Part shown: one piece after another, positions 47,622-58,499 of the stretch
Position numbering within the stretch: position 1 is the stretch's first letter
How the letters are laid out: every line of letters starts with the position of its first letter
From: Eonycteris spelaea
Taxonomy: Eukaryota > Chordata > Mammalia > Chiroptera > Pteropodidae
Direction: 5' to 3'
DNA: 64,000 bases
NCBI GenBank assembly: GCA_003508835.1
Contig: PUFA01000684.1
Location: 51,593 to 115,592, forward strand
Translations under genes and position numbers: made by a program
Notes under the pieces: model-generated
The model's database searches: none
The model's input: only the letters and a program-made list of their open reading frames with translations
Told to the model about the DNA's origin: nothing

Positions 47622-48510
47622 CCTTGCCAGGTTTTTGTTTCAGGTAATGTTGGCATCATAAAGTGAGTTTAGGAAGTATTGCCTCTTCTGTAAATTTGAA
47701 AGACTTTGAGAAGAACAGGTATTAAATTATTTTTACATGTTGGGCAGCCATTCACTGTTGAAGCCATCTGGTCCTGGGCTTTCATATTTTTAGGAGGTTT
47801 TCTGATTGTTCCAATGTCCTTATTGTTGATCACTCTAGATTTTCCAGTTTTTCAGGACTCAGGTAGTATGCATCTAAATCTTATCCTTCTCTTCCAGGTT
47901 ATTAAATTTGGTGGCATATAACTTTTCATAGTATTCTTTTGTGATCCTTTTTATTTCAGTGATATTTTTTTGCGACTTCTCTTCATTTTCTGATTTTGTT
48001 TATTTGTGTTCTTTCCTTTTATTTTAGTCGATCTAGCCAGGGTTTTGTCAATTTTATTAATCTCAAAGAACTAGCTATTTGTTGCATTGATTTCTTTGTC
48101 TTTTTATTCTCAATTTAATTTTCATCTGCTCTAATTTTTATTATTTCCTTCTTTCTGCTGATTTGGGGCTTTGATTGTTCTTCTTTTTCTAGTTTTTTAA
48201 GATGTAAGTTAGATTTTCATTTCGGATCTTCCTTGTTTCTTCTAGATAGACCTGTAATGATATGAAATTTCCTCTTATTACTGCTTTTCCTTTGTCCCAA
48301 AAGTTTTTGATATGTTGTATTCTCATTATCATTTGTTTCTATGTAACCTCTTGATCTCTCTTATTTTTTCTGTGATCCAGTCGTTCTTTAGTAGTAACAT
48401 GTTCAGCCACCACATTTGTGGTTTTCCCTACTTTTTTTTTGAAGTTAATCTCTATATTCACAGCATTATGGTTGGAGAATATGCTTGGTGTGCTTTCAGT
48501 CTTTTTTAAA
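45346..48510 (-). mobile_element. L1 ORF2 with second 3' end, split by a younger L1
   Basis: Starting inside the L1 3' UTR (about 45346), the minus strand runs through ORF2 C-terminus, RT and part of the endonuclease (48339-48551 shows NNIYFLKKTESTPSIFSNH). The RT active-site region near 47060 is degraded. It stops at 48510 in the endonuclease domain and continues at 55868, so one older L1 is split by the copy at 48511-55867. A TG microsatellite lies at 47584-47617. Confidence 0.85.
47584..47617 (+). repeat. (TG)n microsatellite
   Basis: An uninterrupted TG run of about 34 bp in L1 sequence. Confidence 0.95.
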
Positions 48511-48899
48511 AAATATATATTATTTAAATTAGTTTCAAATATACAGTACACTGATTAGACATTTATAATGTTCATAAAATGATCCCCCCAATTGTCCCCT
48601 CCCTCCCTCACCCCTCCACTTAGCTATCATATTAATGCTAACTGCATTCCCTCTACTATACTCCCCGAGCCCCAACTATCAACTCTAATTTATACTTCCT
48701 TATCCCTTCACCTCATTCTCCCAGCTTCCCAACAGCCCTCCCCTCTGTCCATCACCAAATTGTCCACTATATTTGTGAGTCTGTTTTTTCATTAGTTGTT
48801 CTTTTGTTCTGTAGATTCCATACAAAAGTGAAATCATGTGGTATTTATCTTTTTGTCTGACTTATTTCACTCAGCATAATAACTTCTAGGTCTATCCAT

Positions 48900-51800
48900 G
48901 TCATTGCAGATGGTAGGATTTTCATTTTTATTAATGCTGAGTAATATTCCACTTATATATGAACCATAATTTCTTTATCCAATCATCTGTTGATGGGCAT
49001 TTAGGTTGCTTCCATATCTTGGCTATTGTAAATTCTGCTGCCATAAATATTGGAGTGCATAGATCTTTATGAATTATTATTTTGGTTTTCTTTGGATAAA
49101 TACCAGAAGTGCAATTGCTGGGTCAAAAGGTATTCAATTTTTAATTTTTGAGACACCTTCATACCGTTTTCTATAGCTGCTGTACCAATTTGCAATCCAC
49201 CAACAATTTATGAGAGTTCCCTTTTCTCTGCATCCCCGCCAACACTTTCTGTTTTTTTTGATTTACTGATGACAACCATTCTGACAGGTGTGAGGTGATA
49301 TCTCATGGTGGTGTTCATTGCATTTCTCTGACAATTAGCGATTTTGAGGATCTTTTTCATATGTCTATTAGCCATCTGTATTTCCTCTTTGGAAAAGTTC
49401 AGGTTTTCTGCCATTTTTTTTAATTGGATTATTTGCTTTGTGTTGTTGAGTTGTATAAGTTCTTCATAAATTTTTGTGTATGAACTTCTTATCAAATCTA
49501 TCATTGCGAATATCTTCTCCAAACTGTCAGTTGTCTTTATGTTTTTTGTTGATGGTTTCCTTTGCTGTACAAAAACTTTTTAATTTGATGTAGTCCCATT
49601 TGTTTTTGTTTTTTATTTTGTTCCCTTGCCCAAGGAGATATATCTGAAAAGAAATTCCTGTTGGTAATATCAGAGAGTTTACTTCCTATGTTTTCTGCTA
49701 AAAGTTTTATAGTTTGGGGTCTACATTAAAATCTTTAATCCATTTTGAGTCTATTATAGTAAACGGTAAAGAAGGTCCAGCTTCTTTTCTTTGTTTTGCA
49801 TGTATCTGTCCACTTTTCCAAAAACTGTTTATTGAAGAGACCATCTTTATTCCATTGTATATTCTTACTTGGTTCGTCATATATTAAGTGAGCATATAGG
49901 CATATAAGCATAGATTTATTTCAGAGCTCTCTATTCTGTTCCATTAGTCAATGTATCTGTTTTTATGCCAGTCCCATGCTGTTTTGATTACTGTAGCCTT
50001 GTAGTATAGTTTGATATCAGGTAGTGTGATATCTCTAACTTCGTTCTTCTTTCTCAAGATTGCCATAGCTATTTGGCATTTTTATGGCTCTATATAAATT
50101 ATAGGATTATTTTGTTCTATCTCTCTGAAAAACGCCATTCTTATTTTGATAAGTGATTGCATGAATCTATAGATCGCTTTTAACGATGTTTTCTTCTTCC
50201 TACTCATTAACACAGTATATGCTTCCATTTATTTTATCTTCTTCAATTTCTGTTATCAATGACATAATTTTTCTGAAAACGGGACTTCTTCCTTCTTGGT
50301 TAATTTGATTCCAAGGTATTTTATAGTCTTTGAACACAATAGTAAATGGGATTGTTTTCTTAATTTCTCTTTCTGAAAGTTCATCATCGGTGTAATAAAA
50401 ATGCTGCTGAGTTCTAATATTTATTTTATAACTTGCTACTTTACTGAATTCATTGATCGATTCTAACAGTTTTTTTGGGGGGGGGATGAAATTTTTAGGA
50501 TTCTCTCTCTAATATAATATCATGTCATCAGCAAATAACACGAGTTTTACTTCTTCTTTTCCAATTCAGATGCCTTTTATTTCTCTTTCTTTATTGCTAT
50601 GGCTAAGATTCCAATACAATGTTGAAGACGGTGTAATAATGGGCATTCATGTCTTGTTCCTGATATTAACAAAAATGTTTTAGCCTTTCCCCATTAAGTA
50701 TGATGTTATCTGTAAGTTAATTATATGTGGCCTTTATTATGTTGAGGTATGTTCCCTCTATTCCCACTTTGCTGAGAGTTTTATCATAAATGGATGCTGG
50801 ATTTTATCAAACACTTTTTCTACATCTATTGACATGATCATATGTTTTTTTATCTTTTTGATTGTTAACGTGGTGTATCACATTAATTGATTTGCGGATA
50901 TTGTTACCAACCTGCATTCCAGGAATAAATCCAACTTAATGATGGTGTATGATATTTTTAATATGTATGAATATGGTTTGCTAATATTTTGTTGAGGAAT
51001 TTTTGCATCAATGTTCATAAGAGATATTGGCCTATAGTTTTCTGTTGTTTTAATGTCTTTGCCTGGTTTTAGAATCAAGGTGATGTTGGCCTCATAAAAG
51101 GAGTAAGGGAGCCTTCCCTCTTCTTGAATTTTTTGAAATAGTTTGAGAAGAAGATTGGTGATAATTCTTTGAATGATTAGTAAAGTTCTCTATGAAGCCA
51201 TCTGGTCCAGGATTTTTGTTTTTTGGGAGGTTTTTGATTACTGATTCTATTTCATTGGTGGTAATTGGTCTGTTCAATTTTCTGTTTCTTCTTGACTCAG
51301 TCTTGGGAGATTGTAAGTTTCTAGGCAATGTCTATTTCTTCCTGATTGATCAATTTGTTGGTGTATAATTGCTCATAACATTTCCTTATGATCCATTGTA
51401 TTTCTGTGGAGTTGGTTATTTCTCCTCTTTCATTTCCAATTTTATTTATTTGAGTCTCTCTCTTTTTTCCTTGATGAGTCTGTCTAAGGTCTGTCAATTT
51501 TGTTTATCCTTTCAAAGAACTAGTCTTGGCTTCATTAATCTTTTGTATTGTTTTTCTAGACTCTATTTTATTTATTTCTGCTCTGATCTTTATTATTTCC
51601 TTCTTCTATCACTTTGGCTTTGGTTGCTGTTTTTTCTAGTTCTTTTAATTGTAAGGTTAATTGTTTGTTTGACTTTTTCTTGTTTCTCAAAGGTAGGCCT
51701 GTATTGCTATGAATTTCCTTTCAGGACTGCTTTCACTGTGCCCATAAATTTTGAGCTGTGTTTTCATTTTCATTTTGTCTAGGTATCTTTTGATTTCTTC

Positions 51801-52575
51801 CTTGATCTCATTAATAATATTCATTGTTTAATAGCATGTGTTATTTAGCCTCCATGTGTTTGTGTATTTTCCAGTTTTTTTTCTTGTAGTTGATTTCTAG
51901 TTTCATACCATTGTGATCAGAGAAGATGGTTGATATGATTTCATCTTCTTAAATTTATTGAGACTTGATTTGTGTCTAACATATGATCTATGCTGAAAAT
52001 GTTCCATGTGCACTTGAGAAGAATGTATATTTTGCTTTTGGGGATAAAATGCTCTGAAAATATCTATTAAGTCCATCTGTTCTAGCATATCTTTTAGCCC
52101 AATGTTTCCTTGTTGATTCTTTGCCTGGAAGATGTGTCCATTGATGTCAATGGTGTGTTAGAGTCTCCTACTACAAGTGTATTATAGTTGATCTCTCCTT
52201 TTATGTCAGTCAATGAATTGCTTTATGTATGTATGTGCCCTATGTTGGTTCATATATGTTTACTAGGGTTGTGTACCTCTTGATGTATTGATCCTTTCAT
52301 CATTATGTAATGCCCTTCTTTGCCTCTTTATTATAGCCTTTGTTTTAAAGTCTATTTTATCTGATATAAGTATTGCTACCCCGGCTTTTTTTTTTTTCAT
52401 TTCTGTTTGCATGAAATATCTTTTTCTATCCTTTACTTTCAGTCTGTGAGTGTCATTTGATCTGAAGTGGGTCTCTTGTAGCAACATATACATGGATCTT
52501 GTTTTCTTATCCATTCGGTTATCTTGTCTTTTGATTGGAGCATTTAATCCATTTACATTTAAAGTGATTACTATA
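48900..52575 (-). pseudogene. L1 ORF2 of the full-length copy, disrupted
   Basis: ORF2 encodes the endonuclease/reverse transcriptase that nicks target DNA and copies L1 RNA there. The endonuclease lies at its 5' end: MLLQETHFRSNDTH and KKKKAGVAILISDKIDF (52263-52514), then LIDIFRAFYPQKQN and HGTF-like sequence (51903-52088). RT landmarks follow: EIESVIKNLPKNKNPGPDG (51092-51328), [15 protein letters not shown] (50878-51078) and the catalytic LFADDM at 50521-50544. The C-terminal part includes [15 protein letters not shown] (49208-49522). These pieces are in several frames with stops between. The 3' limit is approximate. Confidence 0.8.
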
Positions 52576-52669
52576 GATACATTGTTACTGTAACTTTATT
52601 ATTCACATTTGTAATTTCTATTTTCTTTTTTACCTCTTCTTCTCTTTTACAGAAGATCCTTTAACATTT

Positions 52670-53510
52670 CTTGCAATGCTGGCTTGTTGCTGATGAATTC
52701 CTAAGCTTTTTTTCTATGTGGAAGCTCTTTATCTCACCTTCCATTTTAATTGAAAGCCTTGCTGGGTAGAGTATCCATGGTTGTAGAATCTTGTTTTTCA
52801 TAACTTTGAATATTTCTTGCATTCCTTTCTGGCTTGTGAAGTTTCCATTGAAAAGTCAGCAAACATTCTTATGGGGGCACCCTTGTAAGTAACTAGTTTC
52901 CTTTGTCGTGCTGCTTTTAAGATTCCTCTTTTTGTATTTGATCTTTGGCATTTTAATTATAATGTATCTTGATGTGGGTCTGTTTGAATTTCTCTTGTTT
53001 GGAACTCTTTGTGCTTCCTGAACTTGTATATCTAATTCCTTTACCAGGTTAGGGAAGTTTTCATTAATTATTTCTTCAAATAGAATCTCAATCCCTTGCT
53101 CTCTCTCTTCCTCTTCAGATATTCCTACAATTCAGATATTTTTACTCTTCATGTTGTCTCAGAGGTCTCTTAAACTATCCTAATTTTTTTAAATTATTTT
53201 TTTTCTTTATGTTGTTCTGATTGGTGTATTCAGCTATCTTGTCTTCCAATTCACTGATTTGATCTCCTGCTTCATCCAATTACTATTGAATCCTTCTAGA
53301 GTATTCTTCATCACTGTTTTCATATTATCATTTTTGTCTGTTTTCTTTTTTAGGTTTCTATGCCCTTGTTTATGCTCTCATTGTAGTCATCCATTCTCCT
53401 CCCTAAGTTTTGAGCATCTTTACAATCATTATTTTGAACTCTGACTCTGATAAGTTGATTACCTCCATTTCATTTAGCTGATTTTCTGGAGTTTTCTCTT
53501 GTTTCATTTT
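52670..53510 (-). pseudogene. L1 ORF1 of the full-length copy, disrupted
   Basis: ORF1 is the RNA-binding, coiled-coil chaperone protein of L1. The minus strand here shows a helical, Glu/Lys-rich stretch containing 'LEDKIAEY'-like codons near 53220-53260 and a C-terminal part ending near 52670, just before the ORF2 spacer. Stops break it in every frame. Assignment is by position and composition, so boundaries are approximate. Confidence 0.6.
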
Positions 53511-53519
53511 GTGGCATGT

Positions 53520-55860
53520 TTCTTTGTTTTCTCATTTTATTAGCCTCTCTGTGTTCATTTCTATGTGTCAGGAATATTTGTTTTCTTCTCTCAGTCTATG
53601 CCAGATGGCCTAATGTAGAAGGTGTACTGTGTGGTGTAGTGGAGTACTCTACCTGGTCTCTTGTACCAGGAGCTCTGGAGGTGACCTTTATGTGGGTTGT
53701 GTGTGATCTTCTGTTGTCACCAAGCCTTTATTATTGTTAGTAGATCAGTAGGTGGGATTAACGCTTCAGGCTGACTAATTGTGATAATTGGCTGCACCCA
53801 CAGGGTAAAGAGTTGTTATATGAGGGATGACTCCCACTGAGTGGGATTTGCCCTAGCACACTTGTGTACTTGTCACAACCACCCTTTGTGCGTATTGCTA
53901 ATGGGACTAGTCAGAAATTGCTCCATTGTGGTCTGGTGCCAGCCTCCAGATACGTTGGTTTGGTGGCCCCTTGGGCGGGGCTGCCCATAGGCCAAGGTCC
54001 AGCCGCTGCTTTTGATTGCTTAAGGCTACCCAGTGAGAACTACAAAGTGATCCACTGCTGGTTGTTGCCTATGCTGGATCTATAGGTAAATGGAAGAGAC
54101 AATGTTGTAGGCAGTTATCCCCCATCCCTGACCTATGGCAGTTTTGCAGAGGGACCAGTGCTCCTCAAGGCCTGATACTGCCTATCAGTTGCCCATAAGT
54201 CTCTGAAACTGGATGAGCCTTTGGATGATATGCATGTTGAGTGTTGCAGGGCCCCTGGGTATCTCCTGGGTCTCTTGAGTAAAATTTTCCCTGCAACTGC
54301 AGTGTTAGTTTATGTTCCCACGCTATCTCTTTGGCTTGCTGTACAAGTTTCCCTCATAGCAAGGTCAATTGCCTGCCCCCCTTGGGCCTAAATGTGCTAC
54401 TCCAAAGCAGGGGCAGTTGCTTATCAATGTGCAGTGGACACTTTCTGTATTGGATGGGGCAGGAGCTCAGGGAGTCAAGGGCCTTCAGGCCAATACAGAC
54501 CCCTGCAATCTCCTCAAGAGATATTGCAGCTGGTACAGGCAGAAGGGATCTGTTTTCTTCAAAATGGGCTCACTGTGTTAGTCAAGGTCTGTTGCCTATG
54601 TTGATTGCTCAACCCAGAGCCAAACAGGGCACAAGAGACTGCTTGTCAGTGGGCTGCAGGCCCTTTGTGGCTTGGGAGAAGTGGGATCTCAAGGCGTCGA
54701 GGTCCATTCGGCCAATACAGCCTCAGTTTTGCCTGCAACTCTTGTGCCAGCAAAACTTTGTTGCCTATTGTGGATTAGGAGGTCAGGTAAGGGGAAGGGC
54801 AGGGCTGTGTCATTTCACTGTCAATGTGCCCCCCTCCCACCCCGACACTAGACAATTTGTGAGTAGGGTGGGCGGGGTCTCAGAGAAACAATGGCAATCA
54901 AATCAATACAGCCTCAGTCTTGTTGCAAATTTGGTAACTTTTGTGAGTTCCTGCAAAAGTCCCAAATCACAGTAAGATCAGCTGCTATCTGAAACTGACC
55001 CACAGGTCCCTGATATCTGCCCAAGTTCGTGTTGGCAGCAGTGATCTGCCTGATGCTATCTCTGAAATGGGGCTCACAGCGCTGGCCTGCTGTTGCTGGG
55101 ATTAGAAACACTGCTCACAATGATGACCACCCCTGCTATGAATCACTGAATCACTGGGATCAGGGCTTGGCATCCATCTAGGAACAACTGTCCCAGGCAG
55201 TGTTCAGGTTAGGTGGGGAAGGCTCATCCCCTTAGACCAGAGCTCTGTGGAAATGGTCTGCACAATCAAGCTGGCATGGTCTGTAGGTTACCCTGTAGGG
55301 GGGCCGGACTAAGGCACAATGGTGGCTGACTTTGAGCCCTCTTTCTGACTCCAGGTAATGGAGACTTTTTCAGAATGCATCCCCACGAGCCTCTGACCCA
55401 CTGCCGGTTCCCATGTGAATGTCTGCAGGTCAGAAAGCCTTTGCGCAGGTCCTTCAAAGGACATCTATGGGCTCAGTTGCCTTTGTCTCACCCAGACAGC
55501 TTATCCCCTCTAGTTTCTACAGTTAGCATTATTGAAATCTTCTCTTCCCTGGGCTGGGACCCTGTGCTGGAGAGCACCTGGATGAAACCAGGACCATCCT
55601 TTCCTTCAGGAGAGCCTCTGCAGGCCATTGTCCCTCCCGGTGATCCTCCACCACCCACAGGTGCAGGTCCAGTCCGATTAGCAACTTTGCCCTCCCCCCA
55701 TCGGCTTCGATGTGGCTCCTTTATATTATCAGACGTAGGTGTCATGATCAGCTGGACTTCAGTAATTCTCCACATTTATTATTTTATAATTTGGTTGTAA
55801 TTTCAATTCAGTCTTGAGAGGAGATGAGCCGGCTTTTACCTAGTCCACCATCTTCCCAGA
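53520..55860 (-). promoter_or_regulatory. L1 5' UTR of the full-length copy, with repeated units
   Basis: About 2.3 kb, the most GC-rich stretch of the window. It would hold the internal promoter. Similar blocks recur at intervals of roughly 190-220 bp: a CAATACAG core at about 54492, 54712 and 54904, and GTTGCCTAT at about 54063, 54591 and 54760. That suggests degenerate tandem units. Two long antisense frames (54331-54975 and 55375-55800) lie in it. Confidence 0.6.
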
Positions 55861-55867
55861 AGCCTCA

Positions 55868-58039
55868 CTTTCAATCTTCTTAAATGTGTTGAGGCAACTT
55901 TGTGTCTTATTATATGATCTATCCTTGGAGAATGTTCCATGTGCATTAGAGAAGAATGCATAATCTGATATTTTGAGATGAAAGGCTCTGTAAATTTGAT
56001 TATATCCAATTGTCTAATGTATCATTTAAGATTCATAATGTTTTTAAATTGATTTTCTGTTTTGATGATCTATCCATAGCTGACAGTGGGGTATTTAAGC
56101 CCCATAATATAATTTTATTTTTGTCAATTTCTCTGTTTAGTTCTCTTAGTAGTTACTTGATAAATTTTGGTGCTCATTGAGAGTATATGATTTGGTAAAT
56201 GTTATGTCTTTGATGTATGGCCCTCTTTATCATTAAGAAGCATCTATCATTTTCTCTCATTAATTTTTTTTTTTTATCTTGAAGTCCATTTCATCAGATA
56301 TAAGTATTGTTTATACCACTTTTTCTTGGACATTGTTTGCTTGGAGTATCCTTTTCCACCTTTTCACTTTGAGTTTATGTTTGTTTTTGTAGCTGAAATA
56401 TATCTTTTGAAGGTAGACTATGGTTGGGTATTGTTTTTTAATCCAAGCTTCTTCTCTGTTCTTTTTTATTGGTGAGTTCATTTCATTTACATTTAGGCTG
56501 ATTATTGACATATGAGATTTTTCTATAGATATTTTATCTTATATTTTCTGTTAGCTCAGTGTCTCCATTGTTTCTTTGCCCTCAAGTTTCTGTCTCATAT
56601 TTTAGTTTGCTGTTACTTTAGGATTTTTTTTCTCTGGTTCTTCTTTTTTTATGTTATGTGTATCAGTTCTAAATGTGTTTGTGTGTGTATGCGTGTGTGT
56701 GTGTGGTTACCATTTAAGTTTCTCTAAAATAAAATTTCATAAGTACAGTAGTCCTTTCTCTAATCTGTGTACCTTATTTCTATTTCCCCTTTGCAAATTT
56801 GGATCTTTATCTCCCCCTTTTTTATTCTCTCAAATTATCCTTATTTATGTTGTGAGTTCACTTATGAGTTATAGTAGCTATTGTCCTCTTTTTAAAAATA
56901 TTTTTACCTCCTTTAACCATTATGTAATACTTAAGTTTATAATACCCTATTCTGCATAAGAGTTGCAATTTCCTGTTTCTGTCTGTTTATTAGTTATCTT
57001 ACTCATAGTTTTGTATCTTTTTTGACTTTTTGTTTCAGGTAGAATAAACGTCTTTAGTATTTTCTGTAATGCAGGACTTGTGGTGGAAATTTCTTCAGTT
57101 TTTGTATGTCTGAGAAGATCTCTATTTCTCCTTTATATGTAAAGGAGAACTTTGCTGGATATATTATTTTGGCTGGTAATTTCTCTTGTTCAATAGTTTT
57201 AATATTTGATTCTACTCCCTTCTAGATTGTAAGGTTTTGCTTAAAAATCTGATAATAAGCTTATGTGTTTTTTTTTCTTTATAAGTTATCATCTTCTTAT
57301 CCCTGGCTGCCTTTAGAAGTTTTTCTTTGTTATTAATTTTTGACAGTTTTAATATAATGGGTCTTAGAGAAGGCCTTTTTGGATTGAGGTAATTAGGTGT
57401 TCTTGGAATTGAGGAATGAGTTCTTTACTTAGGTTCAGGAAGTTCTCATTGACTATTTTGAAAGGCTTTTTTTATTTCTTTTTCTCTCTCTTTCTCTTTC
57501 TAGTATAATCATTATTCTTATATTACTCTTTCTAATGGTGTCAAATGGTTATTTCAGGTTTCTTTAATTTTTGTTTTTACTCTCAAGTCTCCTCTCTTTT
57601 TTCATCTGTCATTTCTAGATTTCTATTTTTGTATCACTATTTTTTTTTTTCTCCATCTGGTCAGTTCTATTTCCTAAGCTTGCTATTTTGTTCTTTAGCT
57701 CTTTTACTTAGTTTTTCAGCTCCAGGTGATCTATTTTTTTTCTTTTTAGAGTTTCATTTTCTGAGTTAATTGAACTGTTGATCAGAATTTGCTTGCATCT
57801 TGTGATTTTTTTCAGAAGTGTAATCTTGAATTCTCTGCCATTCACATCACTTATTTCTATACCTTTAAGTCTATTTTCTGTAGATTTTTCATTTTCTTTC
57901 TGATCTGCCTTGTCACCTTGGTTTTTCACGGTATTTGATGGATTATATCTTCAATTAGCCAGAAAAACAGATACTCTGTTTTTCTTTTTTTTTAAAATCA
58001 TTATTAAGAGTGATCTCTCTTTAGCAAGTTGATAAGAAG

Positions 58040-58084
<45 letters not shown>

Positions 58085-58260
58085 GTTGTAGTAAGTGGTA
58101 TGCAAGCTTCTACACTGCCAGGACTCCCATATCTCTGCTGTGGGTCAATAAAACACCCTTTATTTTCTGGGGAGATGTGTGTCTCCTTTATAATGAGGTC
58201 TCCTCAATACCAGGGCTCCTCCCTCATGGAGTGGACTTACATGCTTGTCTTTAACTATTT
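55868..58260 (-). mobile_element. Continuation of the split older L1: endonuclease, ORF1, 5' UTR
   Basis: Picks up where 48510 left off in the endonuclease region. Minus-strand landmarks: SLNVNEMNSPIKKNREE (ORF2 start, 56311-56511), ORF1-like helical sequence (57708-57929 reads MKNQGDKADQKENEKSTENR), and 5' UTR to about 58260 that resembles the 5' UTR of the L1 at 30085-32700. TG repeats lie at about 56675-56704 and at 58042-58083. Frame-broken. Confidence 0.8.
58042..58083 (+). repeat. (TG)n microsatellite
   Basis: An uninterrupted TG run of about 42 bp inside an L1 5' region. Confidence 0.95.
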
Positions 58261-58499
58261 TTTTTTCTGGAATATAAGGCAAATTCTTATAAAACGTTGA
58301 TTTCTGTTTTAGTACACTTAAATTACATGTATATTTATTGTTTGCACTTTTTATTTATTTCATGAACTTCACTCATTTTTAAATTTTCATCTCCTCACAT
58401 TTTTTTTTTACCAATTAAGTTATTAACAGTCTGAAGTGGCTGACTATGTGCATATGGCTTGCTTTATTACATTTATTACTTGAATAATTTTCTTAGTCT

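Larger units (their letters stand above)
48511..55867 (-). mobile_element. Structurally full-length L1, coding-dead
   Basis: An L1 of about 7.3 kb on the minus strand. From its 5' end: a start reading GGGAAGATGGTGGACTAGG (reverse of about 55838-55857), a GC-rich 5' UTR (about 53520-55857), ORF1 (about 52670-53510), ORF2 (about 49000-52575) and 3' UTR to 48511. It interrupts an older L1 and is flanked by related CTTTCARTCTT-type sequence (48493 and 55868). ORF1 and ORF2 have many stops and frame changes, so it cannot mobilise itself. It shows that full-length insertion happened here and that it postdates the host L1. Confidence 0.85.

Noticed and set aside
51369..51782. 137-codon plus-strand frame rich in Phe, Leu and Ser
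   Set aside because: It is the reverse complement of L1 ORF2, which gives hydrophobic-looking shadow frames.
54331..54975. 214-codon plus-strand frame as a host protein gene
   Set aside because: It lies antisense in a GC-rich L1 5' UTR, shows no known domain, and frames of that length are expected by chance in GC-rich DNA. Kept only as an ORF0-like hypothesis.
55375..55800. 141-codon plus-strand frame and its antisense partner at 55488-55775
   Set aside because: Both are in the L1 5' UTR, overlap each other, and carry no recognisable motif.
58042..58300. Cys/Val repeat frames
   Set aside because: They are translations of the TG microsatellite in L1 sequence.
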